A stretch of 64,000 nt of DNA from Cucumibacter marinus DSM 18995 (GTDB taxonomy: Bacteria; Pseudomonadota; Alphaproteobacteria; Rhizobiales; Devosiaceae): positions 372,001-436,000 of the forward strand of contig NZ_AUCR01000001.1 in NCBI RefSeq assembly GCF_000429865.1, read 5' to 3'. The position numbers and the translations under genes are program-made. Below the pieces are notes generated by a model. That model saw only the letters and a program-made list of their open reading frames with translations, was not told where the DNA came from and ran no database searches. Positions 63,411-64,000 of the stretch are shown in pieces. Position 1 is the first letter of the stretch, and each line of letters opens with the position of its first letter.

Positions 63411-64000
63411 CTAGAGACCGAGCTGGGACGACAGGCTGTCGGCAGCAATCAGGGCGCTCAGGCGCTCATTGTCGCTCGCCTCGGCATTGGCCCTTTCGAT
63501 CAGATCCTCGATCCAGGCCTGATCCGCGGTACCATCCGCATGGCGCTCGGCCACGTTGAGCCACATCAGCCCCTCGACGGGATCGCGCTCGACGCCTTCG
63601 CCATCAAAGATCAGCCGGCCGAGCGTGGCCTGGGCCCCGATATGGCCTTTGCGCGCGGCAAGGGTAAGCCAGCGGGCGCTCTGAAGCGGGTTGTAACCGA
63701 ATTCGGCATCGTCGAGGTAGAGCTGACCGAGCCGGAACTGGGCCTCCGCGTCGCCGAAATAGGTGGCCGCATGATAGGTCAGCCGATTGGCTTCGGTCTT
63801 GTTGGCGGCGATCCCGGCATCGGGCACGCCTGAGCGCAGATATTCACCGATCTTGACGAAGCTCTGGGCTACGATATCCGCCGAAGGAGAGCGCGGCAGG
63901 CTGTCGGCATTGTCATTGGCAATGCGCGAGAAATAGCCGAATGCCTTGGCCTTGTCCGCCTTCACGCCATCGCCATTCTCGTACATCAGGCCCAGCTGCC
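63411..64000 (-). CDS. exoR: Sel1-repeat protein, ExoR-like (5' end beyond window)
   Basis: 195 residues are visible; the N-terminus lies off the right edge. The sequence has Sel1/TPR-type repeats (QLGLMYENGDGVKADKAKAF, AQFRLGQLYLDDAEFGYNPL, AQATLGRLIFDGEGVERD) and a C-terminal helix. As I remember it, it lines up along its length with rhizobial ExoR, the periplasmic regulator of the ExoS/ChvI two-component system, and lies next to xthA as ExoR does in Agrobacterium; synteny is from memory. Signal peptide cannot be seen. Confidence 0.8.
   Translation of the reverse strand, partial: QLGLMYENGDGVKADKAKAFGYFSRIANDNADSLPRSPSADIVAQSFVKIGEYLRSGVPDAGIAANKTEANRLTYHAATYFGDAEAQFRLGQLYLDDAEFGYNPLQSARWLTLAARKGHIGAQATLGRLIFDGEGVERDPVEGLMWLNVAERHADGTADQAWIEDLIERANAEASDNERLSALIAADSLSSQLGL

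Overview
The window is a gene-dense, GC-rich chromosomal segment from an alphaproteobacterium of the Rhizobiales/Hyphomicrobiales. Devosiaceae (Devosia/Pelagibacterium-like) is my best guess, but I cannot confirm the family. Three sequence facts support the order: a circularly permuted two-piece tmRNA gene encoding the tag ANDNYAEARLAA; LexA boxes of the alphaproteobacterial type GTTC-N7-GTTC; and long stretches whose gene order matches what I recall of rhizobial genomes (uvrA-ssb-gyrA-coaD-ppi-queA-tgt, and exoR-xthA-erpA-dgt-argS-SPOR-scpAB-tatABC-serS-surE-pcm-M23-yajC-secDF). I found no rRNA, tRNA, IS element, prophage or CRISPR array. Almost everything is housekeeping sequence with small accessory insertions.

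Layout. 0-3 kb: thyA (cut by the left edge), a degenerate YHS-domain exported protein, a DUF2853 gene, then ssrA (tmRNA) followed by sspB, the adaptor for tmRNA-tagged proteins, and a ribbon-helix-helix gene. 3-13.4 kb: a giant AsmA protein, a ClC chloride transporter, a DUF1801 protein, a DEAD-box helicase, a small membrane protein, and a divergent EamA exporter / MarR-GNAT pair around a palindromic operator. 13.4-25.7 kb: the minus-strand run gyrA...coaD-ppi-ppi-queA-tgt-pgi, interrupted by a GT39 glycosyltransferase, a complete sulfide:quinone oxidoreductase and a LysE exporter. 26-35 kb: an RND/MMPL-type transporter translationally coupled to a small secreted protein, then ssb and uvrA, each with an SOS box, separated by an AlkB-type hydroxylase. 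35-40 kb: two tandem DUF1127 genes, an exported protein, GST, a PfpI/DJ-1 protein, trmFO, and a 0.7-kb mosaic of intergenic repeats.

40-64 kb is nearly all minus strand: yajC-secDF with homologues of the mitochondrial complex I assembly factors NDUFAF3 and NDUFAF6 and a DUF4153 membrane protein; a divergent DUF815 ATPase; then dgt-argS-SPOR protein and scpA-scpB-(orphan ABC ATPase)-tatA-tatB-tatC-serS-surE-pcm-NlpD/DipM-like lipoprotein, many with 1-4 nt start/stop overlaps. The right edge holds erpA-xthA (plus strand) and a convergent, truncated exoR-like Sel1 gene.

No wholly new multi-gene system stands out. The most notable observations are: a GyrA whose quinolone-contact residues are all replaced (T/A/M at E. 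coli positions 82/83/87); a tRNA-guanine transglycosylase lacking the three zinc cysteines; an SOS-box ssb operon carrying a secreted protein of unknown function; the RND plus secreted-protein couple; an orphan ABC ATPase coupled to scpB; and a TatB with a histone-H1-like tail. Many starts were moved inward from the longest open frame by ribosome-binding site and family alignment; these are stated per gene.
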